This document shows positions 27,508-35,160 of a DNA stretch of 64,000 nt, piece by piece (positions within the stretch are counted from its first letter, which is position 1; each line of letters starts with the position of its first letter). Where the stretch lies: the NCBI RefSeq assembly GCF_038066595.1, contig NZ_JBBUTH010000008.1, positions 62,001-126,000 on the forward strand, read 5' to 3'. The position numbers were made by a program, and so were the translations under genes. This DNA is from Pseudaquabacterium inlustre. Its GTDB lineage: Bacteria; Pseudomonadota; Gammaproteobacteria; Burkholderiales; Burkholderiaceae_C. A model generated the notes under the pieces. That model saw only the letters and a list, made by a program, of their open reading frames with translations. It did no database searches and was not told the DNA's origin.

Positions 27508-28133
27508 CCACCTCGCCCCGCATGGCCGCTGCACGGCCGGCTGCCCACCCCGCGCGCCACCCCGCTCGCCACTGGCGCCGCACGGGTGCCGCCCTGCTCA
27601 CGGCGCTGGCGCTCGCCGGCGGCCTGGGCCTGACCGGCTGCGCCACGCCGCAGGTGGCCGACTACGCCGCGCAGCAGCCCCCGCTGGACCTGCGCCGCTA
27701 CTTCGACGGCACGCTGATCGCGCACGGCCTGGTCACCGACCGCGGTGGCCAGGTGCTGCAGCGCTTCACGGTGCGCCTGACCGGCACCTGGCAGGGCGAC
27801 ACCGGCACGCTGGACGAGCAGTTCAGCTATGCCGATGGCCGCCGCGAGCAGCGCGTGTGGACGCTGCAGCGCGGCGCCAACGGCCGCTGGACCGGCCGCG
27901 CCGCCGATGTGCTGGGCGAGGCCCAGGGCCAGGCTGCCGGCAATGCGTTGAACTGGCGCTACACGCTGAAGCTGCCGGTCGACGGCCGGGTCTGGGAGAT
28001 CGACTTCGACGATTGGATGTTCCTGGTCGACGAGCGCGTGCTGATCAACCGTGCGGTGATGAGCAAGTTCGGCATCCGCGTGGGCGAGGTGCTGCTGTCC
28101 TTCCGCAAGCTCGCCCCTGGCGAGACGGGCTGA
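27504..28133 (+). CDS. DUF3833 family lipoprotein
   Basis: The 209-residue protein has a basic N-terminus, a hydrophobic segment and the lipobox LTGC (GLGLTGCATP), so it is probably lipid-anchored. The remainder matches DUF3833: LDLRRYFDGTLIAHGLVTDRGGQVLQRF and FDDWMFLVDERVLINRAVMSKFGIRVGEV. It may bind lipid at the membrane. The ATG overlaps the MFS stop as ATGA. It is a regular member of this cluster type. Confidence 0.87.
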   Translation: MTTSPRMAAARPAAHPARHPARHWRRTGAALLTALALAGGLGLTGCATPQVADYAAQQPPLDLRRYFDGTLIAHGLVTDRGGQVLQRFTVRLTGTWQGDTGTLDEQFSYADGRREQRVWTLQRGANGRWTGRAADVLGEAQGQAAGNALNWRYTLKLPVDGRVWEIDFDDWMFLVDERVLINRAVMSKFGIRVGEVLLSFRKLAPGETG

Positions 28134-28142
28134 GGCCGCGCC

Positions 28143-28925
28143 ATGCCGCTGAACCCCCGCATCACCGACTGGCGCGGCCGCTGCGTGTGGCTGGTGGGCG
28201 CCTCGTCGGGCATCGGCGCCGCCACCGCCACGCTGCTGTGGCGCCGCGGCGCGCAGGTGGTGGTGTCGGCGCGGCCGTCCGACAAGCTCTGCGCCTGGGC
28301 CCGGGCCCATCCTGGCGCCTGGACCCTGCCGCTGGACAGCACCGACGCCGCCGCCGTGCGCGCCGCCACCGGCGAGGTGCTGGCGCACCACGGCCGCATC
28401 GACCTGGCCATGTACTGCGCCGGTCACTACCGCGCGATGCGTGCGGCGCAGTTCGACCTGGCCGACGCCGTGCGTCACCAGCAGGTGAACTATGTCGGCG
28501 CCCTGCACCTGCTCGATGCGCTGCTGCCCACGCTGCAAAGCCAGGCCGAGGACGGCCAGCCGGCGCACCTGAGCCTGGTGGCCAGCGTGGCCGGCTACCG
28601 CGGTCTGCCCAACGCGCTGGCCTACGGCCCCACCAAGGCCGCGCTGATCAACCTGGCCGAGAGCCTGTACCTCGACCTCGCGCCGCTGGGCGTGGGTGTG
28701 TCGCTGGTCAACCCCGGCTTCGTCGAGACCCCGCTGACGGCGCAGAATCGCTTCCGCATGCCCGCACTGATCACCCCCGAGGCCGCCGCCGAAGCCATCG
28801 TGCAGGGCTGGTCCGACGGGCGCTTCGAGATCCACTTCCCCAAGCGATTCACCCGGCTGATGAAGACCCTGCGCCTGTGCCCCGACGGGCCCTACTTCGC
28901 CGCGGTGCGCCGTGCCACCGGCTGA
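28143..28925 (+). CDS. Short-chain dehydrogenase/reductase
   Basis: The 260-residue protein is a classical SDR with GASSGIGAATA at the nucleotide-binding end and the catalytic YGPTK preceded by a conserved Ser in VASVAGYRG. It oxidises or reduces a carbonyl or alcohol with NAD(P)(H). It begins 9 bases after the DUF3833 stop, so it belongs to the same operon. The substrate is presumably a fatty-acid intermediate, by context only. Confidence 0.9.
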   Translation: MPLNPRITDWRGRCVWLVGASSGIGAATATLLWRRGAQVVVSARPSDKLCAWARAHPGAWTLPLDSTDAAAVRAATGEVLAHHGRIDLAMYCAGHYRAMRAAQFDLADAVRHQQVNYVGALHLLDALLPTLQSQAEDGQPAHLSLVASVAGYRGLPNALAYGPTKAALINLAESLYLDLAPLGVGVSLVNPGFVETPLTAQNRFRMPALITPEAAAEAIVQGWSDGRFEIHFPKRFTRLMKTLRLCPDGPYFAAVRRATG

Positions 28926-28932
28926 CACGCGC

Positions 28933-29373
28933 ATGGCGATGCCCGCATCGGTGGCCGATCCCCGGCTGGCACGGGTGATCACGCTGTTCGAGCAGCTGAG
29001 TCCGCAGTCGCTGGCGCAGCTGGGCGAGGTGTACGCGACCAACGCGCGTTTCGTCGATCCATTCAACGACGTGGTCGGCCTGGCGCCGATCCAGCGCATC
29101 TTCGCCCACATGTTCGACGCGCTGGAGGCGCCGCGCTTCACGGTGCTGACCCGGCTGGCCGATGGCGACGAGGCCTTCCTGAGCTGGGACTTCGACTTCC
29201 GCCTGCGCGGGCGGGCGCTGCGCATCCACGGCGGCACGCACCTGCGCTTCGCGGCCGACGGCCGCGTGCAGTTGCACCGCGACTACTGGGATGCCGCGCA
29301 GCAGGTCTATGAACAGGTGCCCGTGCTGGGCGCGGTGTTGCGGCTGCTGCGCCGCCGCCTGGCCGCAAGCTGA
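28933..29373 (+). CDS. SnoaL/NTF2-like protein ending the lipid cluster
   Basis: The 146-residue protein has the cone-shaped NTF2-like fold signature: FVDPFNDVVGLAPIQRIFAHMFDAL followed by WDFDFRLRGRALRIHGGTHLRF. Such proteins bind small hydrophobic ligands or act as isomerases. Alternative starts exist (GTG 28912 overlapping the SDR end, ATG 28939). The ATG at 28933 gives a 7-base gap and is preferred without strong evidence. It is the last gene of the eight-gene run. Confidence 0.8.
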   Translation: MAMPASVADPRLARVITLFEQLSPQSLAQLGEVYATNARFVDPFNDVVGLAPIQRIFAHMFDALEAPRFTVLTRLADGDEAFLSWDFDFRLRGRALRIHGGTHLRFAADGRVQLHRDYWDAAQQVYEQVPVLGAVLRLLRRRLAAS

Positions 29374-29387
29374 GCGCAACGGCTCAG
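29370..29387. terminator. Hairpin shared by two convergent genes
   Basis: CTGAGC at 29370-29375 pairs with GCTCAG at 29382-29387 around GCAACG. The stem contains the stop codons of both convergent genes. A U run is absent, so efficiency is uncertain. Confidence 0.4.
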
Positions 29388-29845
29388 TGCTGGCCTTCGG
29401 TCAGCGTGTCGAGCTGGAAATTGCCGCCCTTGTGCACCAGCCAGATGTCCTGGTACACCGCCTTGCCCAGCTTGGCCGGCGGCGGGAACGGGGCTGCCTT
29501 GCGGATCATCTGCACGATCCACGGGCCCACCTCGGGCGCGGCGGGCGGACGGCGGATGCGCACGTCAATCAGGTTGCCCTCGGCATCGATCTCGGTCTCG
29601 ACGATGGCCACGCCGTACAGCAGCGGCGGCATCTTGCCCTTGTAAACGCGCATCGGGTACGTGGCGTACAGGTGCTTGGCGGCCTCGGCGCGGTAGTCGG
29701 CATCGCTCTCGGCCTGGCTGGGCTGCAGCGCCGGCGGCAGCGGCGCCGGCACCATCGCGAACTGGGCCCGGGCGGGGGCCATGCTCAGGACGCCGACGGC
29801 CAGAGCAGCCAGGGACAGGCGGGAAACGCGGTGCAGGGCAAGCAT
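29384..29845 (-). CDS. Exported protein with TonB C-terminal-like domain
   Basis: The 153-residue protein has a signal peptide (LSLAALAVGVLSMAPARAQF). Its C-terminal domain resembles the TonB C-terminus: VAIVETEIDAEGNLIDVRIRRPPAAPEVGPWIVQMIRKAAPFPPPAKL. It lacks the proline-rich spacer and inner-membrane anchor of a true TonB, so it is probably a soluble periplasmic relative rather than an energy transducer. It converges with the NTF2-like gene and precedes corA in the opposite direction of reading. Function unknown. Confidence 0.7.
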   Translation of the reverse strand: MLALHRVSRLSLAALAVGVLSMAPARAQFAMVPAPLPPALQPSQAESDADYRAEAAKHLYATYPMRVYKGKMPPLLYGVAIVETEIDAEGNLIDVRIRRPPAAPEVGPWIVQMIRKAAPFPPPAKLGKAVYQDIWLVHKGGNFQLDTLTEGQH

Positions 29846-29947
29846 GGGCGAACAGTGTAGAGGCCGGCCGTGAAGACGCGCCGTGACAGCCGGCACGCTA
29901 GCACAGGCGTGTTCTTTGTTACATCCGCCAGACGCGGGACCGTGGGC

Positions 29948-30910
29948 TCAGCGCAACCAACCCTTGCGGCGGAAGTAGATGAACGGCGCGGCCACCGAAG
30001 CCACCATCAGGCCCAGCGCGAACGGATAGCCCCAGGGCTGGCTCAGCTCGGGCATGTGCTGGAAGTTCATGCCGTAGATGCTGGCGATCAGCGTGGGCGG
30101 CAGCAGCGCCACGCTGGCCACCGAGAAGATCTTGATGATCTTGTTCTGGTTGATGTTGATGAAGCCGACCGTGGCGTCCATCAGGAAGTTGATCTTGTCG
30201 AACAGGAAGGCCGTGTGGCTGTCCAGCGAGTCGATGTCGCGCAGGATCTGCCGCGCCTCCTCGAACTGCTCGGCGTTGAGCATGCGGCTGCGCATCATGA
30301 AGCTGACCGCGCGGCGCGTGTCCATCACGTTGCGGCGGATGCGGCCGTTCAGGTCTTCCTCCTTGGCGATGGCCGAGAGCGCATCACCGGCGGCGTTGTC
30401 GTCCACGTCCTGCTTGAGCACCCGCGCCGACACCTTCTCCAGCGCGTCGTAGATGCCCTCCAGCGCGTCGGCCGAGTATTCGGCATCGGCGTCGTAGAGC
30501 TTCAGCAGCACGTCCTTGGCGTCCTCGATCAGCGCCGGGATGCGCCGCGCGCGCAGCCGCAGCAGGCGGAACACCGGCAGGTCTTCGCCGTGCACCGAGA
30601 ACAGCACGCCGTCCTTCAGGATGAAGGCCACGCGCACGTTGCGCGGCGTGATGTCGTCGTCGATCAGGAAGTCCGAGCGGATGTGCAGCTCGCCGTTGTC
30701 TTCCTCGTAAAAACGGGCCGACTCTTCCAGGTCGTCATCGACGATGTCATCGGGAATGGCCAGGCCGAAACGGCTGCTGATCCAGGCCTTCTCCATCGGC
30801 GAGGGCGATTCCAGATCCAGCCACACCGGCTGGCAATGGGCCATCTCGCTGGGGTCGGCGATCTCGGTCTGCACGAGCCGGCCGTTGGCCAGCGTGAACA
30901 TGTTGAGCAT
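29948..30910 (-). CDS. corA: CorA-family magnesium/cobalt channel
   Basis: The 320-residue protein has the large cytoplasmic domain and two C-terminal membrane helices of CorA. The signature YGMNF is near residue 275, followed by the short loop QHMPELSQPWGY and a basic end (RRKGWLR). It forms a pentameric Mg2+/Co2+ channel in the inner membrane. Length is normal. The upstream 200 bases (30911-31112) hold no gene. They contain a small hairpin, GTCACC-GAG-GGTGAC at 31026-31040, but I could not fit them to a known magnesium riboswitch. Confidence 0.93.
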   Translation of the reverse strand: MLNMFTLANGRLVQTEIADPSEMAHCQPVWLDLESPSPMEKAWISSRFGLAIPDDIVDDDLEESARFYEEDNGELHIRSDFLIDDDITPRNVRVAFILKDGVLFSVHGEDLPVFRLLRLRARRIPALIEDAKDVLLKLYDADAEYSADALEGIYDALEKVSARVLKQDVDDNAAGDALSAIAKEEDLNGRIRRNVMDTRRAVSFMMRSRMLNAEQFEEARQILRDIDSLDSHTAFLFDKINFLMDATVGFININQNKIIKIFSVASVALLPPTLIASIYGMNFQHMPELSQPWGYPFALGLMVASVAAPFIYFRRKGWLR

Positions 30911-31112
30911 GGAGACTGCTCCTGCGCGGCGCGGCGGCCTGTGCAGCAGGCGGCCGGCGAAGATCCGTGGGGAATGGGGGCTTGCGTGTGTACCGCCTCA
31001 CCCCAGAACGGATCTGGAGTGGACGGTCACCGAGGGTGACTCTGGTCCAAGGCCGTGCTCCAAAGCGACGATCCGCGGATTATGGCATCGCGCCATTCGG
31101 CGCCCTGTCAGT

Positions 31113-31484
31113 TCAGGCGGTGGGCAGCAGGCGGTCGATGGTCTCGAGCAGCTGCAGCGGGCTGAAGGGCTTGGTCAGGTACTCGTCGGCGCCGGCGGCC
31201 CGTCCGGCCTCGCGATCGCCACCATCGGCGCGGGCGCTCAGCAGCACCACGCGGGTGGCGGCCAGTGCAGGGTCGGCACGCACGCTGGCGCACACCTGCA
31301 GGCCGTCATGGCGACCCGGCATCATCACATCCAGCAGGATCAGGTCGGGCCGCCAGGCGGCCACCACGGCCAGCGCCTCGTCACCGTCGGCCGCTTCCTG
31401 CAGCTCGAAGGGCTCTTCCTCCAGCGTCATGCGGATCAGGCGCCGGATGTCGGGCTGGTCGTCGACGATCAGCACGCGGGGCAT
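31113..31484 (-). CDS. Single-domain response regulator
   Basis: The 123-residue protein is a lone receiver domain. It has acidic pocket Asp in VLIVDDQ, phospho-acceptor Asp in ILLDVMMPGRHDG, and Lys in YLTKPFSP. No output domain follows. It lies 28 bases downstream of an HTH-receiver protein on the same strand, so the two are likely co-expressed and may belong to one phosphorelay. The cognate kinase is not adjacent. Confidence 0.88.
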   Translation of the reverse strand: MPRVLIVDDQPDIRRLIRMTLEEEPFELQEAADGDEALAVVAAWRPDLILLDVMMPGRHDGLQVCASVRADPALAATRVVLLSARADGGDREAGRAAGADEYLTKPFSPLQLLETIDRLLPTA

Positions 31485-31512
31485 GGGGCCGTGCACGCGG
31501 CCGCCCGCGCGC

Positions 31513-32133
31513 TCAGGCCGCTGCCGCCAGACCGCCGAGCCGGTCGCGCACCAGCTGCTCGATGTGGTCGTAGGGCACCGGCTTGTGGAACACGCGCACA
31601 CCCTCGGGCAGGCCACCGCGCTGGGCGATCTCGGACTCGGACAGCGCCGTGACCACCACGATGTCCATCGCGCCGAAGGCCGGGCCCTGGGCACGCAGCG
31701 AGGCGATCATCTTGAAACCATCCATGCCGGGCATGTTCAGGTCGGTGATCAGCAGGTCGGGGCAGCTGCGCCCCATCTGCAGCAGCGCGTCGAAACCATC
31801 GCGTGCGCCGCTCACTTCCAGCGGCAGTTCCCAGCCCTTGATGACCATGATCAGCAGCTGCAGCAGCTGCGGCTCGTCCTCGACCACCATCACCTTGAAC
31901 AGGCTGCCGTCGCCCTCGGGCTCGGTGCGGCCCTCGCCGGCCAGCGCGTTGCGACGCTCCTCGATCAGGCGCTCGACCGCCGTGCGCGAGATGCGACGGT
32001 GGCCACCGGCGGTCTTCCAGGCCGGCAGCACGCCGCTCTCGACCCACAGCTGCACCGTGCGCAGGGCCACGCCCAGCCGTTCGGCCGCTTCTCGGGTGGA
32101 CAACACGTCGTCGTTGGTGGCGCTCTTACGCAT
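31513..32133 (-). CDS. Response regulator with N-terminal MerR/excisionase-type HTH
   Basis: The 206-residue protein has an N-terminal helix-turn-helix (about residues 10-55, LSTREAAERLGVALRTVQLWVESGVLPAWKTAGGHRRI) of the excisionase/MerR kind. A C-terminal receiver has VVEDEPQ, Asp in LLITDLNMPGMDG and Lys in FHKPVP. This is the reverse of the usual receiver-then-HTH order. It starts at ATG 32133; a longer frame upstream has no typical start features. It is the first gene of a two-gene unit, and its promoter must lie in the 410-base gap shared with hpf. Confidence 0.85.
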   Translation of the reverse strand: MRKSATNDDVLSTREAAERLGVALRTVQLWVESGVLPAWKTAGGHRRISRTAVERLIEERRNALAGEGRTEPEGDGSLFKVMVVEDEPQLLQLLIMVIKGWELPLEVSGARDGFDALLQMGRSCPDLLITDLNMPGMDGFKMIASLRAQGPAFGAMDIVVVTALSESEIAQRGGLPEGVRVFHKPVPYDHIEQLVRDRLGGLAAAA

Positions 32134-32543
32134 CGGGCTGCCGCCGGTCACGGCTCCTGGGTCTGGGGTGGTGCCTCGGCATGCCGCTTCGGACGTCGGG
32201 GCGCCGTGCCAACCTGCGCCGGCCGGGCCGCCCCGGCGCCGCGATGCACGCAAATGCCGCCGTTTTTGCCACTTTACCGCGATTGCCGGCCGCGACGGCC
32301 GCCGATCTCATGGTAAGTGCGGATGGAAACTCTGCCAGTATGTAACAAAACGCGTCCCAGCGAACGGCCCGCAAGCTCTGTGCAGGAACTGGCAAACCTC
32401 AGCATCCTACACCGGGCATGGCTATTGTCAGACGGCGCGAAACAGGCGCACACTGGACTCGGACGGGCGCGGTTCGACAAGCAGCCCGACCGGTTGTGAA
32501 GGCCCGTCCACGCGCACTGGAAACCATTTGAAAGGACGCTTCG
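32134..32543. other. 410-base divergent control region between the response regulator and hpf genes
   Basis: No gene is apparent. The first half is very G+C-rich with a possible stem (GCGCCGG at 32216-32222 with CCGGCGC at 32233-32239). The second half is less so and should hold the hpf promoter. I see no clear sigma-70 or sigma-54 promoter. rpoN, often upstream of hpf in other bacteria, is absent here. Confidence 0.5.
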
Positions 32544-32894
32544 ATGAACCTGACGATCAGCGGTCACCACCTGGAAGTGACCCCGGCGCTTCGTGAGTAC
32601 GTGCTCACCAAGCTGGATCGGGTGACGCGACATTTCGACCAAGTGGTCGATGTCTCCGTTTTGCTGACGGTCGAGAAGCTGAAGGAGAAGGAACGCCGAC
32701 AGAAGGCCGAAGTGACGCTGCATGTGAAGGGTCGTGACATCTTCGTCGAACAGTCCCACGAGGATCTGTACGCGGCGATCGACCAGCTGATGGACAAGCT
32801 GGACCGCCAGGTCGTCCGCCACAAGGACCGCCTGCAGGACCACCACCACGCCACCACCAAGCGCAGCATGATGCTGGACGCCGAAGCCCCTTGA
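32544..32894 (+). CDS. hpf: Ribosome hibernation promoting factor
   Basis: The 116-residue protein is a short HPF (RaiA/YfiA family): MNLTISGHHLEVTPALREYV, then KAEVTLHVKGRDIFVEQSHEDLYAAIDQLMDKLDRQV. It binds the 30S decoding region and stabilises inactive 100S ribosome dimers in stationary phase. AAAGGA precedes the ATG. As is common, it is followed by ptsN and hprK, though a terminator separates it from ptsN here. Confidence 0.95.
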   Translation: MNLTISGHHLEVTPALREYVLTKLDRVTRHFDQVVDVSVLLTVEKLKEKERRQKAEVTLHVKGRDIFVEQSHEDLYAAIDQLMDKLDRQVVRHKDRLQDHHHATTKRSMMLDAEAP

Positions 32895-32930
32895 CGTACA
32901 CCGCGCAGGGCTTCCAGCCCTCCCACAAAG

Positions 32931-32951
32931 CGGCCCCTCGGGGCCGTTTTT
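32931..32951 (+). terminator. Intrinsic terminator after hpf
   Basis: CGGCCC and GGGCCG form a strong stem around CTCG, followed directly by TTTTTC at 32947-32952. This is a textbook Rho-independent terminator 37 bases after the hpf stop. Confidence 0.85.
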
Positions 32952-32989
32952 CATCGCCGCGCGGCGACTTTTCATCATCTTGACAACAT

Positions 32990-33003
32990 CCCGCACGTGC
33001 GGG
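32990..33003. promoter_or_regulatory. 14-base perfect palindrome upstream of ptsN
   Basis: CCCGCACGTGCGGG is a perfect palindrome 106 bases before the ptsN start. A second palindrome, CACTGCAGTG at 33013-33022, follows. They sit between the hpf terminator and the likely ptsN -10 box and may be operator sites. Confidence 0.4.
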
Positions 33004-33036
33004 GCAAGTCCACACTGCAGTGCAGCAAGCCCTTTC

Positions 33037-33042
33037 TATAAT
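33037..33042 (+). promoter_or_regulatory. Probable ptsN -10 element (TATAAT)
   Basis: A perfect TATAAT lies 66 bases before the ptsN ATG, downstream of the hpf terminator. The -35 region at the usual distance (ACTGCA) is poor and overlaps the palindrome at 33013-33022, so an activator could act here. Confidence 0.55.
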
Positions 33043-33108
33043 GCGTCGCTCTGTCACCCGACCCGTGGTCGCGCCAATCGACGCCAGGCGCTGCATGGGG
33101 GCAAAGCC

Positions 33109-33579
33109 ATGAACCGTCTCGCCGCCATCCTGCCGGCCAGCAATGTGCTGGTGGATGTGGATGCCACCAGCAAGAAGCGCGCATTCGAACAGGCCGGCCT
33201 GCTGTTCGAAAACCAGCATGCCATCGCGCGGGCCACGGTCACGGACAACCTGTTCGCCCGAGAACGCCTGGGCTCCACCGGCCTGGGCCATGGCGTGGCC
33301 ATTCCCCATGGCCGCATCAAGGGCTTGAAGAATCCGCTGGCCGCGGTGATCCGCGTGCAGCAGCCGATTCCGTTCGACGCGCCCGACGACGAGCCGGTGG
33401 GCCTGCTGATCTTTCTGCTGGTGCCCGAGGCCGCCACGCAGCGCCATCTGGAAATCCTGTCCGAGATCGCCGAGATGCTGTCCGACCGTGCGCTGCGCGA
33501 GCAGCTGAAGACGGCCGAGACCGCCGAGGCGCTGCACAAGCTGATCTCGGACTGGGCGCCGCTGAAGTCGGTGGCCTGA
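33109..33579 (+). CDS. ptsN: Nitrogen PTS enzyme IIA (EIIA-Ntr)
   Basis: The 156-residue protein is a PTS IIA domain with the phosphorylated His67 in GLGHGVAIPHGRIKG and the downstream stretch PVGLLIFLLVPEAATQRHLEIL. It is a regulatory phosphoprotein that controls potassium uptake, nitrogen and cell-envelope responses rather than sugar import. It is followed after 25 bases by hprK, the usual betaproteobacterial pair. The start at 33109 excludes an upstream in-frame stretch that is not family-like. Confidence 0.95.
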   Translation: MNRLAAILPASNVLVDVDATSKKRAFEQAGLLFENQHAIARATVTDNLFARERLGSTGLGHGVAIPHGRIKGLKNPLAAVIRVQQPIPFDAPDDEPVGLLIFLLVPEAATQRHLEILSEIAEMLSDRALREQLKTAETAEALHKLISDWAPLKSVA

Positions 33580-33604
33580 CGCTCTCGCTGCCGGCAGCCA
33601 CCGC

Positions 33605-34558
33605 GTGAAACCCACATCCATCAGCGCCGAGGCGCTGTTCGAGGCGCAGCGCGAGGTGCTGCGCTGGGAGTGGATCGCCGGTCACGCGCACCCCGAGCGC
33701 CGCTTCGACGACGCCGCCGTGCGCGACGCGCAGAGCGCCGCTGACCTGGTCGGCTACCTGAACTACATCCACCCCTACCGGGTGCAGATCGTCGGCCGCC
33801 GCGAGGTGGCCTACCTGTCGCAGTCGGCGCCGGAAGACCAGGAGCGCCGCATCGCGCGCATCGTCACGCTGGAGCCGCCGGTGCTGATCGGCGCCGACGG
33901 CGTGGCCCCGCCCGACCGGCTGGTGGCCATGTGCGACCGCGCCGAGATTCCGCTGTTCGTCACCAGCGAATCGGCCGGCCAGGTGATCGACATCGTGCGC
34001 GCCTACCTCGCGCAGTTGTTCGCCGACCGCATCACGCGCCACGGCGTGTTCATGGACATCCTGGGCCTGGGCGTGCTGCTGACCGGCGAATCGGGCCTGG
34101 GCAAGAGCGAGCTGGGCCTGGAACTGATCAGCCGCGGCCACGGCCTGGTGGCCGACGACGCGGTAGATCTGTACAAGGTGAGCCAGAGCGCGCTGGAAGG
34201 CCGCTGCCCCGAGCTGCTGCAGAACCTGCTGGAAGTGCGCGGCATCGGCCTGCTCGACATCAAGGCCATCTTCGGCGAGACCGCCGTGCGCCGGAAGATG
34301 CGCCTGAAGCTCATCGTGCACCTGGTGCGCAAGGAGACGATGGAGCGCGAGTTCGAGCGCCTGCCTTACGAGCCGCTGTACGAGGAGATCCTCGGCATCC
34401 CGGTGCGCAAGGTGGTGATCGCGGTGGACGCCGGCCGCAACCTGGCGGTGCTGGTGGAGGCCGCGGTGCGCAACACCATCCTGCAGCTGCGCGGCATCGA
34501 TACGTACCAGGAATTCATCCAGCGCCACCAGCGCGCGATGCAGCAACCGGACGACTGA
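33605..34558 (+). CDS. hprK: HPr kinase/phosphorylase
   Basis: The 317-residue protein has an N-terminal domain and a C-terminal kinase domain with Walker A GESGLGKSE near residue 160. The HprK signature follows, with LISRGHGLVADDAVD and the LEVRGIGLLDI motif. It phosphorylates and dephosphorylates a serine on HPr, linking PTS phosphorylation to metabolism. It starts at a GTG 25 bases after ptsN. HPr itself is not in the window. Confidence 0.96.
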   Translation: MKPTSISAEALFEAQREVLRWEWIAGHAHPERRFDDAAVRDAQSAADLVGYLNYIHPYRVQIVGRREVAYLSQSAPEDQERRIARIVTLEPPVLIGADGVAPPDRLVAMCDRAEIPLFVTSESAGQVIDIVRAYLAQLFADRITRHGVFMDILGLGVLLTGESGLGKSELGLELISRGHGLVADDAVDLYKVSQSALEGRCPELLQNLLEVRGIGLLDIKAIFGETAVRRKMRLKLIVHLVRKETMEREFERLPYEPLYEEILGIPVRKVVIAVDAGRNLAVLVEAAVRNTILQLRGIDTYQEFIQRHQRAMQQPDD

Positions 34559-34562
34559 CGCC

Positions 34563-34614
34563 CCCGCCAGGCGGGTGCGGGCCGGCCCGTGTGCGGCCCG
34601 GCGCCCGGCCCGCT
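34563..34614. repeat. Intergenic palindromic repeat, copy 2
   Basis: This is the second copy of the 51-52 base element at 7497-7547. It shares CCCGCC, GCGGGTGCGGGCCGGC, CGGCCCGGCG and CGGCCCGCT in order and differs mainly in the loop. It fills most of the gap between the convergent hprK and fur genes, where a two-way terminator would be expected. Confidence 0.6.
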
Positions 34615-34629
34615 GGCGCTCAGAAGCGG

Positions 34630-35082
34630 TTACTTACCCCGGTGCGGACAGGCTGGCTTGTTGCACACGGCATACAGCGACAGCGCGTGGTCCTGCAGGT
34701 CGAAGCCATGGCTCTGGGCGATGGCGCGCTGGCGCTGCTCGATCTCGGCGTCGTAGAACTCCTCGACGCGGCCGCAGGTCAGGCACACCAGGTGGTCGTG
34801 ATGCCGGCCCTCGTTGAGCTCGAACACCGACTTTCCGCTCTCGAAATGGCTGCGCGACAGCAGGCCGGCCTGCTCGAACTGCATCAGCACGCGGTAGACC
34901 GTGGCCAGGCCGATGTCGGCGCCCTCGACCAGCAGGGCCTTGTAGACGTCCTCGGCGGTCATGTGGCGCTCGGTGGTGCGCTGGAAGACCTCGAGGATCT
35001 TGATGCGGGGCAGGGTGGCTTTCAGGCCGCTGCTCTTGAGCTCGTCGACGCGGGCTTGCGGGGTTCCGTCGGTGTGCGGCAT
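34630..35082 (-). CDS. fur: Ferric uptake regulator
   Basis: The 150-residue protein has the Fur winged helix (about residues 20-80, ATVYRVLMQFEQAGLL) and metal sites. HHDHLVCLTCG near residue 94 holds the first CxxC, and CNKPACPH at the C-terminus holds the second Cys pair. With Fe2+ it represses iron uptake genes. It is divergent from bamE, a well-known conserved arrangement. It converges with hprK. Confidence 0.96.
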   Translation of the reverse strand: MPHTDGTPQARVDELKSSGLKATLPRIKILEVFQRTTERHMTAEDVYKALLVEGADIGLATVYRVLMQFEQAGLLSRSHFESGKSVFELNEGRHHDHLVCLTCGRVEEFYDAEIEQRQRAIAQSHGFDLQDHALSLYAVCNKPACPHRGK

Positions 35083-35093
35083 GGTGGCATCGC

Positions 35094-35099
35094 TAGAAT
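35094..35099 (+). promoter_or_regulatory. Probable bamE -10 element (TAGAAT)
   Basis: TAGAAT sits 62 bases before the bamE ATG and fits the TANAAT consensus seen at other starts in this window. The -35 region is weak. It overlaps the region from which fur must also be read. Confidence 0.4.
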
Positions 35100-35160
35100 C
35101 GCCGGATCATATCCAGCCGCCGGTGCTGCGCAATGCAGTGCCCTTTCGCACCCCCACCGC

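Noticed and set aside
30911..31112. Magnesium riboswitch in the corA leader
   Set aside because: The region has one small hairpin, but I could not fit it to the M-box or another known magnesium-sensing leader.
32980..33042. TTGACA at 32980 and TATAAT at 33037 as one promoter
   Set aside because: The two boxes are 51 bases apart, far from the usual 16-18.
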